DNA from: OFTM10 sp964196195 | Lineage (GTDB): Bacteria > Actinomycetota > Acidimicrobiia > Acidimicrobiales > Aldehydirespiratoraceae | DNA length: 64,000 bases | Direction of reading: 5' to 3' | Assembly (NCBI GenBank): GCA_964196195.1 | Contig: CAXMSE010000022.1 | Span: forward strand, 1-64,000 | Position numbers and translations under genes: made by a program | The notes under the pieces: model-generated | Told to the model about the DNA's origin: nothing | The model's database searches: none | The model's input: only the letters and a program-made list of their open reading frames with translations | Part shown: positions 48,419 to 55,968 of the stretch, piece by piece | Position numbering within the stretch: the stretch's first letter is position 1 | Layout: each line of letters starts with the position of its first letter

Positions 48419-48583
48419 GGCTCGAGTAAGGCGGGAGGCTCGCCCTATCAGGGTGACCGTGAGCCCGTCGAGCGACAGATTGTTGGCGACGGTGAGGATC
48501 CGATGATCGTTGGAGTCCTGGCGTAAGCCCTCGCCGACGTGGTGCGGTGCTGGTGTGGTTGAGCACGACCAGTGCGAGGACAA
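48419..48583 (-). pseudogene. Gene fragment, possibly PIN-domain (PhoH-like) remnant
   Basis: One frame reads QDSNDHRILTVANNLSLDG followed by LTVTLIGRASRL. This resembles the stretch DNRIL...NL...VTLVSKD of PIN domains found in PhoH-like proteins. No start, no rest of the domain and a frame change upstream (SPVEHAVVLALVVLNHTS lies in the next frame) suggest a decayed gene. The family call is weak. Confidence 0.3.
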
Positions 48584-48607
48584 CGGCGTGCTCGACCGGG
48601 GATGTGA

Positions 48608-50257
48608 TCAGATCACCTCGACGAGGATCTGGTGCCAACCCTCGGCGCCATCGGGGGCGACAGCGCGCGGACCCAGCGGCTGAAGCTCGCCGTCGCCGTC
48701 GACTGCCCTCACCTGCAGTGCATGTACGCCGGGTGGGGCGTCCCACTCGAGCTTCCATTGCACCCAGGTCTCGTCGGTGCCGGGGATGGCGAGGTCGCAG
48801 GACACCCAAGGGCCTTCGTCGATGCTGAGCTCGACGGCGGAGATGTCTCGGGTCGGGGCCCATGCCACACCGGCTACAGGAGTGGGGCCGTGCTCGATCT
48901 GGGTGCGATTGTGGGGCACGTCGATGCGTGACATCGTCTTCATCGGACCCTCCTTGGCCCACCCCAGATTGACCCAGTAGCCGTTGAAGTCGTCCCAGCG
49001 GGTGAGGTTGATCTCTTCGAGCCACTTGGTGGCCGAGACATAGCCGTAGAGACCAGCAACCACCAGCCGAGCGGGGAAGCCGTGGCGGATAGGGAGAGGC
49101 TCACCGTTCATGCCCACGACAAGCAGTGAGTTGCGGCCGTCGAAGAGCAACTCGGTGGGAAACCCAGCGGTGAAGTCGTCGACGCTGCGGGCCACCACCT
49201 GGGTGGCCCCCTCCTGCACGCCGGCGCGATCGAGGAGGTCGACGAGGGGGACGCCGGTCCACACTGCGTTGCCCACCAGGGAGCCCCCAACCTCGTTGGA
49301 CACACACGACAAGGTGATCGTCTCCTCTACCAGGTCCATGGCGAGGATCTCGTCGTAGGTGAGTTCGAACGGGTTGTCGACCATGCCGGTGAACTTGAGC
49401 TTCCAGTCGGCGGGGTCGACCTGGGGCTTACTGAGAGCGGTGTCGATCAGGTAGAACTGGCCATTGTCCGAAGGTGAGACCCACGGTGTGAGCCCCGGGA
49501 TCTCGTCGAATGTCTCGCTGGTGATCGATGCCACCCGGCCGGAGAGCACATTGCTTGCGGGCTCGGTTGTCGTGGTGGTGGTGCTGGTGGAAGGGGCGGG
49601 ACTGGCCTCCGGGAGCACAGTTGCCTCGCGAGCTATCTCCGCCGCTGACTTGCCGGTGGCGGCCCGGCCGGCACCGATGCCGGTGAGGGCGACTGCGCCG
49701 GCACCGGCGCCCCAACCGAGGAATGCCCGACGACTGTGAGGGGGGTTCAGGGGGCTCGGCAACTCATCTGGCTCGGGAGCTTGCACCGTCGCCTGGGCCC
49801 GCCGCAGAAGGAACACGAAAGTGGCGATGCCGAGCGCGGCGGCGACAAGTGACCAGATCCAACTGGTGACGGCCGGGGACTGTGGGTTGCGAGCCGTTGT
49901 GAAACCACCGAGGAGGCCGAAAGCGGCAAAGCCTGCAACCCCATAGCGGGTGCCGCGGCGCAGGGCCACTGACCCGAGCCCGGCGGCTAGGAGGAAGGTG
50001 ACGATGGTGATGCCTTCGAGCAGGTTGCCCTTGCCCGCGGTGCCCAGATCCTCGATCGACCGTTCGGCCACCCATCCGGGGGTGATGTCGATGATCCACT
50101 CGCCGACCCCCAGGACGAGTCCGGGAACATTGGTGGCGCCTTCGATGAACTGGCCGAAGCTCAAGGCCACCGCGGCCCCGCCCATGCCGGCGACGGCACC
50201 CATCCATCCGGGAGGTGTCTCGCGGGGTCGCGTTTCTAGATCGAGGTCTTGCACCAT
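48608..50257 (-). CDS. Membrane-anchored sulfite-oxidase-like molybdopterin enzyme
   Basis: A 549-aa protein. Residues 1-160 contain about four to five membrane spans (e.g. ITIVTFLLAAGLGSVAL, WSLVAAALGIATFVFLL). An internal twin-arginine-like signal SRRAFLGWGAGAGAVALTG follows at about 175-193, then a Ser/Thr linker. The catalytic domain has the Mo-ligand Cys in TLSCVSNEVGGSLVGNAVW and RHGFPARLVVAGLYGYVSAT. The C-terminal Ig-like Mo-co dimerisation domain ends near ILVEVI. It should expose a Moco oxidoreductase outside the membrane; the substrate is uncertain. ATG 50257 is used because the upstream frame overlaps rsgA. moeA/moaA/moaC are 5-9 kb away. Confidence 0.88.
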   Translation of the reverse strand: MVQDLDLETRPRETPPGWMGAVAGMGGAAVALSFGQFIEGATNVPGLVLGVGEWIIDITPGWVAERSIEDLGTAGKGNLLEGITIVTFLLAAGLGSVALRRGTRYGVAGFAAFGLLGGFTTARNPQSPAVTSWIWSLVAAALGIATFVFLLRRAQATVQAPEPDELPSPLNPPHSRRAFLGWGAGAGAVALTGIGAGRAATGKSAAEIAREATVLPEASPAPSTSTTTTTTEPASNVLSGRVASITSETFDEIPGLTPWVSPSDNGQFYLIDTALSKPQVDPADWKLKFTGMVDNPFELTYDEILAMDLVEETITLSCVSNEVGGSLVGNAVWTGVPLVDLLDRAGVQEGATQVVARSVDDFTAGFPTELLFDGRNSLLVVGMNGEPLPIRHGFPARLVVAGLYGYVSATKWLEEINLTRWDDFNGYWVNLGWAKEGPMKTMSRIDVPHNRTQIEHGPTPVAGVAWAPTRDISAVELSIDEGPWVSCDLAIPGTDETWVQWKLEWDAPPGVHALQVRAVDGDGELQPLGPRAVAPDGAEGWHQILVEVI

Positions 50258-50341
50258 ATGAGAGGTAACGCATCGGCGCCCGGATTGGTTCCCGCCGGGT
50301 GAACTCTGCACCAGTGCCGGGGGCAGGGCACACTTGGGCTG

Positions 50342-51364
50342 ATGAACATCGATCTCGACGAATGGGGACTGGGCCGGGTGCCTCCCGTGGAGGTCTCGGC
50401 GACTGCGCGGCTCGCACGCGTCGTGCGTGTCGATCGGGGCGAGTGCGATGTGGTCACCGAGGACGGCCGGGTGAGAGTGCTTTCGGACTCCCAGCGGGCT
50501 CAGGACAAGGTGGCCCCGGTCACCGGCGACTGGGTGGAGATCGAGGATGCCGATGGGCTCGGCGACGTGATTGGCCGAATTCTCGGTCGGTGGACCCAGG
50601 TGACCCGCCGTGATCCGGCCGAGCGTGATCTCGAACAGGTTCTGGCCGCCAACGTGGATGTGGTCGGGGTGGTTCACGGCCTCGACCGTCCGTTACCGCC
50701 GGGTCGTCTCGAGCGGCTGCTGGTGATTGCCGCCAACAGCGGTGCAGAGACGGTGGTGATCCTCACCAAGGGTGATCTGGCGGGGGAGGAGCCCACTGAG
50801 GCGATCGTGCGGTCGGTGGCGGCCGAGCTCCCTGTGGTGGTCACCAGTGCAGTCGATGGTTCCGGCCTCGATCAGTTGAGAGCGATGATCGGGGCCGCAC
50901 GAGTGTTGGCACTGGTCGGAGCGAGCGGGGTCGGGAAGTCGGCCCTCGTCAACGCTGTCGTCGGTCGGGAGGTGGTGGAGACGGGGGAAGTCCGCAGCCG
51001 CGACGCCAAGGGGCGCCACACCACCACCGCTCGTGAACTTATCTTGCTGCCGGACGGCGCTGGTCTGTTGCTTGACACGCCTGGCATTCGGGCGATCGGG
51101 TTGTGGGAGGCCGAGGATGCTCTTGAGCTGGTGTTCGGTGACCTTGTCGAGTTGGCCGAGAATTGCCGGTTCCGCGATTGCACCCACGGGACGGAGCCCG
51201 GTTGTGCGGTGATGGCCGCGGTGCAGGCCGGTGAGGCCGATACCTACCGTGTCGAGCGGTTCAGATCCCTCGGTGAGGAACTATCGGCCCAGCGCCAGCG
51301 TGAAGAGGAGCGGACCCGCCGGCATGAAAAGACCGGCGGACGTCGAGGTCGCCGCCGACGCTGA
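50342..51364 (+). CDS. rsgA: Ribosome small-subunit GTPase RsgA
   Basis: A 340-aa circularly permuted GTPase that checks late 30S assembly. An OB-fold domain (about residues 22-95) is followed by the G domain in permuted order: G4 ILTKGD, G1 VGASGVGKSALVNAVVG, G3 LLDTPGIRAIGLWEAED. The C-terminal zinc knuckle is CRFRDCTHGTEPGC. The tail is strongly basic (RRHEKTGGRRGRRRR), fitting rRNA binding. It has an imperfect CACACT box 7-8 nt before the ATG. The gene is monocistronic and divergent from the molybdoenzyme. Confidence 0.95.
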   Translation: MNIDLDEWGLGRVPPVEVSATARLARVVRVDRGECDVVTEDGRVRVLSDSQRAQDKVAPVTGDWVEIEDADGLGDVIGRILGRWTQVTRRDPAERDLEQVLAANVDVVGVVHGLDRPLPPGRLERLLVIAANSGAETVVILTKGDLAGEEPTEAIVRSVAAELPVVVTSAVDGSGLDQLRAMIGAARVLALVGASGVGKSALVNAVVGREVVETGEVRSRDAKGRHTTTARELILLPDGAGLLLDTPGIRAIGLWEAEDALELVFGDLVELAENCRFRDCTHGTEPGCAVMAAVQAGEADTYRVERFRSLGEELSAQRQREEERTRRHEKTGGRRGRRRR

Positions 51365-51376
51365 CCGCTTGCAGGC

Positions 51377-51382
51377 TACGAT
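51377..51382 (+). promoter_or_regulatory. -10 box TACGAT before DUF6159-like gene
   Basis: TACGAT, 6 nt, ATG 51389, without Shine-Dalgarno: leaderless type. Confidence 0.6.
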
Positions 51383-51388
51383 TGGCGG

Positions 51389-52222
51389 ATGGGACGTATC
51401 AGAAACACCATCGATCTGGCCAAGGTTTCGTGGCGGGTTCTCCGCCACGATCGCGAGCTGTTGTTCATTCCGATCCTGTCGTTCCTCACCGCGGCGGGAG
51501 TGATCGTGGTGCTGGCCATCCCCACTATCGCCCTGCTCGACACCTCATCCACCAATGCCGGTGAGGAGTCCACGTCGAGCCCCGCGCTCGCGGTGATCGG
51601 GATCGTTGCCGCCCTCTCGTTGAGCCTCGTGAGTGTCTTCTTCAACGGCGCCCTGGTGGCCGGCGCATACGAGCGCCTCACCGGTGGCGACCCGACGGTT
51701 CGGTCCGCGCTCAGTCGAGCGGTGAGTCGCCTCCCCGCCCTCGTCCCGTGGGCCCTGCTCACCGCCACGGTGGGCCTCATCCTGCAGGCCCTGCGAGAGC
51801 GGGCCGGAATGCTTTCTCGCTTCGTGCTCGGTTTCGTCGGCGCGGCCTGGGAAGTTGCCACCTTCCTGGTGGTTCCCGCGATCATCATCGATGATAAGGG
51901 GGCGATCGACGGCCTGAAGGAATCGGCGCATCTGCTCAAGAAGACCTGGGGCGAAAACCTCGCGGCTCGCGTCGGTTTCGGTCTGCTCGGAATGGTGGCC
52001 ATGATTCCTGCGGTGCTCGTGGTGGTGCTCGCTGGTTCGCTCGGAGGCCCGCTCCTGGTCCTCGGCGTGATCGTCGCGGTCGTGTGGGTGGCAACGGTGA
52101 TCGTCGTGCTCACCGCCCTCAACGCCATCTTCCAGACGGCTCTGTATCTCTATGCCACCACCGGATCGAGCCCCGCCGGGTTCGAGGATTCCACCCTGGG
52201 CAACAGCTTCAATCGGCGCTGA
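51389..52222 (+). CDS. DUF6159-like polytopic membrane protein
   Basis: A 277-aa protein with an N-terminal amphipathic helix (IRNTIDLAKVSWRVLRHD) and about six spans, including LLFIPILSFLTAAGVIVVLA, LAVIGIVAALSLSLVSVFFN and VVVLAGSLGGPLLVLGVIVA. FNGALVAGAYERLTGGDPTV and AWEVATFLVVPAIIIDDKGA are typical of this DUF, related to glycerophosphodiesterase membrane domains. The function is unknown. Its TGA lies in the first unit of an 18-nt tandem repeat shared with the convergent pilin gene. Confidence 0.82.
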   Translation: MGRIRNTIDLAKVSWRVLRHDRELLFIPILSFLTAAGVIVVLAIPTIALLDTSSTNAGEESTSSPALAVIGIVAALSLSLVSVFFNGALVAGAYERLTGGDPTVRSALSRAVSRLPALVPWALLTATVGLILQALRERAGMLSRFVLGFVGAAWEVATFLVVPAIIIDDKGAIDGLKESAHLLKKTWGENLAARVGFGLLGMVAMIPAVLVVVLAGSLGGPLLVLGVIVAVVWVATVIVVLTALNAIFQTALYLYATTGSSPAGFEDSTLGNSFNRR

Positions 52223-52270
52223 TCAGTCCAACCGTGCTGATCAGTCGAACCGTGCTGATCAGTCCAACAG
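52217..52270. repeat. 18-nt tandem repeat carrying stop codons for both strands
   Basis: Three copies of TGCTGATCAGTCCAACCG (two point changes). Each contains TGATCA, so each supplies a TGA on both strands. The first unit ends the plus-strand membrane gene and the last ends the minus-strand pilin gene. Confidence 0.9.
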
Positions 52271-52438
52271 GGAAGTTGCCTCGGAGAAGGTGCCGCTGGT
52301 GGCCGACCCGAGCGCTGTGAGCGCGGTCACACACACCATGGCGATCAGGGCGAGCACCAGTGCGTATTCGATCAGTGAAGCGCCGCGGTCGTCGCGTAGA
52401 GCGCGGTAGCGACTGGGGATGTTGGTGAAGGCGTGCAT
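52259..52438 (-). CDS. Flp/Fap-type type IVb pilin
   Basis: A 59-aa pilin precursor. A short basic leader (MHAFTNIPSRYRALRDDRGA) precedes the processing site and the hallmark helix ASLIEYALVLALIAMVCVTA, with the conserved Glu-Tyr of Flp pilins. A short tail ends in ATSLLD. Cleavage is expected before ASLIEY, at Gly-Ala. Flp pilins build Tad-type adhesive pili. No tadA, tadB or tadC is in the window; a CpaB-like SAF protein lies at 38042. The ORF is very short but the motif is unambiguous. It shares the 18-nt repeat with the convergent gene. Confidence 0.88.
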   Translation of the reverse strand: MHAFTNIPSRYRALRDDRGASLIEYALVLALIAMVCVTALTALGSATSGTFSEATSLLD

Positions 52439-52561
52439 CGTGGACTCCCGATGAAGCGGTCGCTTTTCTCATCGGCTGATGATGGCCTGTGGTTGATAGG
52501 TCGAATGGCTTACCGGACCTCATCGATCAGGCCCCACTCGAGAGCAGCGGGGGGCCGCCGC

Positions 52562-52900
52562 GTGCTCGGGGCGATGATTCTCGACGCCGACATCGTTGTA
52601 GAGGCTTCGCGGCCGCGCGTGATGGACCAACTCGGCATAGATCCCACCGGGGTAGCCGACCAGGGCACCTCATGGCTGTCGATCACGGGATATGGCCGGC
52701 AGGGGAGTGGCGCCGTAAGGGTGGGTTTCGGCGACGACGCGGCCGTCGAAGGGGGCTTGTACATCGAAGGAGATCCTCCCCTGTTCGTGGCGGTGGAAAT
52801 CCCCCTGTCTCGGGTTGCGGCGTGGGCCGGCGGCCGTCCGGCCGCGGCACAAGTGCTCGACACCCAGCGCGAGTGGGAGGCGAGTTGGTGGGGGTCGCGG
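52562..52900 (+). pseudogene. Fragment of a CaiB/BaiF (family III) CoA-transferase gene
   Basis: One frame carries ILDADIVVEASRPRVMDQLG, GTSWLSITGYGRQG and RVGFGDDAAVEGGL, all recognisable from the middle of family III CoA-transferases. The catalytic Asp region and both termini are missing, and after GDPPLFV the frame departs from the family, so this is a relic. A full-length enzyme would be about 400 aa. Confidence 0.65.
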
Positions 52901-53050
52901 AGCCGAAATCACGCCCGATCCCGGGCGCTGCGGCTCCCTCAGATTCCCATGGCGAGGCCATCCGAGCCGAGTTTTCGTAGGTATTTCGGGTCAGAAATCC
53001 ACCACATTCACAACATCACCACCCAGAGTGACAAATTTCGCTCAAGTTGG

Positions 53051-53080
53051 TTGATCCAGTCACCGACGGTGGGCTAACTT
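53051..53080 (+). promoter_or_regulatory. Promoter TTGATC-18-TAACTT
   Basis: A -35-like TTGATC (53051-53056) and -10-like TAACTT (53075-53080) with 18-nt spacing. The ATG at 53088 follows 7 nt after the -10 box, so the transcript would be leaderless. Confidence 0.6.
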
Positions 53081-53087
53081 GACCCAT

Positions 53088-53444
53088 ATGACGAACGCGG
53101 TCGAGGCGGAGATGAGTGCTTGGGCCGGCACCATCGATGCACGCGTTGAGGCGATCGAGCAGCGTTGGCAGGTATTCAGTGTCCTCGTGATGCTCAACAT
53201 CCTCGATGTGATCACCACCGCATTCGTTCTCGACCGAGGCGGCTCCGAGCGCAATCCGTTCATCGAGCCGATGATCGACAGCCTCACCCAGGTGACCCTG
53301 CTGAAACTCCTCGTGCTGGGATTCGTAGCTGCCCTTCTCATGCGCTGCACCCAGTCCCGAATCGCCGATCTGGCACTCACCGCGGCCACCGGCTGGTATC
53401 TGGCCGTCGTCGGGTGGAACCTGGCTGTTCTCACCCTGATCTGA
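53088..53444 (+). CDS. DUF5658-like small membrane protein
   Basis: A 118-aa protein with three spans after a soluble helical N-terminus (VEAEMSAWAGTIDARVEAIE). FSVLVMLNILDVITTAFVLD is followed by the conserved GGSERNPFIEPM loop, then VTLLKLLVLGFVAALLM and ATGWYLAVVGWNLAVLTLI. The DxxTT...GG..E.NP pattern is typical of DUF5658-type proteins. Function unknown. The ATG at 53088 is chosen over 53079 because of the leaderless-type promoter. Confidence 0.78.
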   Translation: MTNAVEAEMSAWAGTIDARVEAIEQRWQVFSVLVMLNILDVITTAFVLDRGGSERNPFIEPMIDSLTQVTLLKLLVLGFVAALLMRCTQSRIADLALTAATGWYLAVVGWNLAVLTLI

Positions 53445-53526
53445 ACCGACCTGGGATCGGAGCAGCGCTTCAAGCGGGATCGCCCAGAGACGAGCTATCT
53501 AGGACAGCGGGACCGGGGTCGCGATC

Positions 53527-54672
53527 TCAGCCGAGAGCGGCGATCACGAAGTCGAGGCAGCGGGTGAAGGCTTCGATGTCGCTCGGCTCGATCGCCGGGA
53601 ACATCCCGATGCGGAGCTGGTTGCGACCGAGCTTGCGGTAGCCGTTGATGTCGATGATCCCGTTGGCCCGCATCACATTGTCGATGGTGTCGGCGCTGAC
53701 GGAGTCGTCGAAGTCGATCGTGGCCACCACCTGCGAACGCTGAGACTCGATCTCCACGAAGGGTGATGCGACCGGCGAGGCATCGGCCCAGCTGTAGAGG
53801 ATCTCCGCGGACTGCTTGCTCCGGCCCGCCGACCAGGACAAGCCTCCATTGTCGTTGAACCAGTTGACGGTGTAGGTGGTGAGGAAAACCGTGGCCAGCG
53901 CTGGCGTGTTGTAGGTCTGGTCCTTGCGGGAATTGTCGAGCGCGATCTTGAGATCGAGTGAGGGCGGAATCCAGCGGTCGCTCGCCGCAATCCGCTCAAT
54001 CCGCTCGATCGCGGCCGGCGACATCATGGCGATCCATAGGCCACCGTCGGCGGCCAGGGCTTTCTGGGGGGCGAAGTAGTAGACGTCGGTGGCGCCGGCA
54101 TCGAACATCAGCCCACCCGCGCCAGAGGTGGCGTCGACGATCATCAAGGCATCGGGGTCGTCGACGCGGATCGGATTGAGCATCACGCCGGTGGATGTTT
54201 CGTTGTGGGTGTAGCAGTAGGCGTCGACATTGTCGACCGCCGTGAGAGGAGGATGGGTGCCGGGCTCGGACTCCGCGATCGACGGATCGGCGAGATGTGG
54301 AGCCTTCTTCACTCCGCTGGCGAACTTGCCCCCGAACTCGCCGAAGCTCAAATGATGGCTGCGGTTCTCGATGAGGCCGAAGGTGGCGCAGTCCCAGAAG
54401 CCGGTGGAACCTCCGTTGCCGAGCACGATCTCGTAGCCGTCGGGGGCGCGCAGGAGTTCGGCCAGTCCGTTGCGCAGCTCGGCCACCATGAGCTGCACCG
54501 TGGTCTGCCGATGGGACGTGCCCATGTAGTCGGTGGCTCGTTCGGCAAGAGCCTCCACCGACTCACGGCGAACCTTGGTGGGCCCACTGCCGAAGCGACC
54601 GTCGCCGGGAAGGAGGTCGGCTGGAATGGCGATGTCGGGCACGTTGTTGTTGAGCGATGTCACGTGCGACAT
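53527..54672 (-). CDS. serC: Phosphoserine aminotransferase (actinobacterial type)
   Basis: A 381-aa PLP enzyme converting 3-phosphohydroxypyruvate to phosphoserine. Family strings are GDGRFGSGPTKVRRESVEAL, MGTSHRQTTVQLMVAELR, VLGNGGSTGFWDCATFGLI, the PLP-Lys segment VYYFAPQKALAADGGLW, and a C-terminal GRNQLRIGMFPAIEPSDIEA. It is the mycobacterial/actinobacterial-type SerC rather than the E. coli type. SerA is encoded 5 kb away. It is divergent from the aminotransferase gene, with a 98-nt gap. Confidence 0.95.
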   Translation of the reverse strand: MSHVTSLNNNVPDIAIPADLLPGDGRFGSGPTKVRRESVEALAERATDYMGTSHRQTTVQLMVAELRNGLAELLRAPDGYEIVLGNGGSTGFWDCATFGLIENRSHHLSFGEFGGKFASGVKKAPHLADPSIAESEPGTHPPLTAVDNVDAYCYTHNETSTGVMLNPIRVDDPDALMIVDATSGAGGLMFDAGATDVYYFAPQKALAADGGLWIAMMSPAAIERIERIAASDRWIPPSLDLKIALDNSRKDQTYNTPALATVFLTTYTVNWFNDNGGLSWSAGRSKQSAEILYSWADASPVASPFVEIESQRSQVVATIDFDDSVSADTIDNVMRANGIIDINGYRKLGRNQLRIGMFPAIEPSDIEAFTRCLDFVIAALG

Positions 54673-54757
54673 CGTTGCAGGATCGACACCAAAACGGCGC
54701 GGATCTGCCCAGAAATTCCTGGTGTGCTCATCCCGCTCAAGAACTGCGCCGGGTAGG

Positions 54758-54763
54758 TACTAT
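54758..54763 (+). promoter_or_regulatory. -10 box TACTAT before aminotransferase gene
   Basis: TACTAT, 7 nt, ATG 54771, without Shine-Dalgarno: leaderless type, one of the best matches to TATAAT in the window. Confidence 0.65.
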
Positions 54764-54770
54764 CCGCTCT

Positions 54771-55967
54771 ATGACCAAAGACCGAATCTCGCGCCGGGTC
54801 GGGGCCATCGCCCCCTCCGCCACCCTCGCCGTTTCCAACAAGGCAAAGGCCCTCAAGGCCGCGGGTGAGAATGTGATTGGTTTCGGCGCGGGAGAGCCCG
54901 ACTTCGCCACCCCCGACCACATCGTCGAGGCTGCAATCGCGGCCTGCCGCGATCCCAAGAACCACAAATACTCTGGGGTGGGTGGCCTTCCCGAACTCAA
55001 GGAGGCCATCGCCGCCAAGACCATGCGCGATAGCGGCCTGATGGTGGAGCCGGCATCCGTGCTGGTCACCAACGGAGGCAAGCACGCGGTCTACAACTGC
55101 TTCGAGGCCCTCATCAACCCCGGCGACGAGGTGCTGTTGCCCGCCCCCTACTGGACCACCTATCCCGAGCCGATCGCTCTCGCCGGGGGAGTCACGGTTC
55201 CCGTCCTCACCAACGCGGCCCACGGGTTCCGCGTCACCCTCGAACAACTCGAAGCCGCGCGCACGGAGCAAACCAAGGCTCTTGTGTTCGTGTCGCCGTC
55301 CAACCCCACCGGCGCGGTCTACCCCAAAGCGGAGATCGAGGCGATCGGCCAGTGGGCGGTCGACAATGGTGTGTGGGTGATCACCGACGAGATCTACGAG
55401 CACCTGGTCTACGGCGACAACGAGTTTCACTCCCTGCCCACCCTCGTGCCGGAGATCGCCGACACCTGCGTCGTGCTCAACGGTGTGGCCAAGACCTACG
55501 CCATGACCGGATGGCGGGTCGGCTGGATGATCGGCCCCGCCGATGTGGTCAAGGCGGCCCAGAATCTCCAGTCGCATTCCACCAGCAATGTGGCCAATGT
55601 GTGCCAGATGGCTGCCCTTGCCGCGGTCTCGGGTCCCCTCGACGCGGTGGTGATGATGCGGGAGGCGTTCGATCGTCGACGCAAGAACATGCACGCCATG
55701 CTCAGCGGCATCGAGGGTGTGCTGTGTCCCGAGCCTCAGGGCGCTTTCTACGCCTATCCGGACATGACGGGCGTGCTCGGTCGGGTCTACGGCGGCGTCA
55801 GGGTCGACACCACCCTCCAGTTGGCCGATGCCCTGCTCGAGCAGGCCAAGGTGGCCGTCGTGCCCGGCGAGGCCTTCGGCGCGGGTGGTGGTGCTCGCCT
55901 GTCGTTCGCCCTCGGCGACGACGACCTCGCTGAGGGCGTCGGTCGGATCGCCGACTTCCTCGCCTGA
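54771..55967 (+). CDS. Aspartate/aromatic-type aminotransferase (class I)
   Basis: A 398-aa fold-type I PLP enzyme. Motifs are NVIGFGAGEPDFATPDHIVE, KYSGVGGLPELKEAIAAK, NGGKHAVYNCFEALINPGDE, SPSNPTGAVY, the PLP-lysine loop NGVAKTYAMTGWRVGW and the C-terminal Arg segment ARLSFALGDDD. It matches the subgroup Ib aspartate aminotransferases of actinobacteria. It links oxaloacetate and glutamate to aspartate. The S9 peptidase gene begins 1 nt after its stop, so the next two genes are likely in its operon. Confidence 0.93.
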   Translation: MTKDRISRRVGAIAPSATLAVSNKAKALKAAGENVIGFGAGEPDFATPDHIVEAAIAACRDPKNHKYSGVGGLPELKEAIAAKTMRDSGLMVEPASVLVTNGGKHAVYNCFEALINPGDEVLLPAPYWTTYPEPIALAGGVTVPVLTNAAHGFRVTLEQLEAARTEQTKALVFVSPSNPTGAVYPKAEIEAIGQWAVDNGVWVITDEIYEHLVYGDNEFHSLPTLVPEIADTCVVLNGVAKTYAMTGWRVGWMIGPADVVKAAQNLQSHSTSNVANVCQMAALAAVSGPLDAVVMMREAFDRRRKNMHAMLSGIEGVLCPEPQGAFYAYPDMTGVLGRVYGGVRVDTTLQLADALLEQAKVAVVPGEAFGAGGGARLSFALGDDDLAEGVGRIADFLA

Positions 55968-55968
55968 T

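Larger units (their letters stand above)
52439..53087. other. Long intergenic region with a decayed gene
   Basis: 649 nt between the pilin gene and the DUF5658-like gene. It contains the CoA-transferase fragment (52562-52900) and a promoter-like TTGATC-18-TAACTT near the right end. I see no intact gene. Confidence 0.6.
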
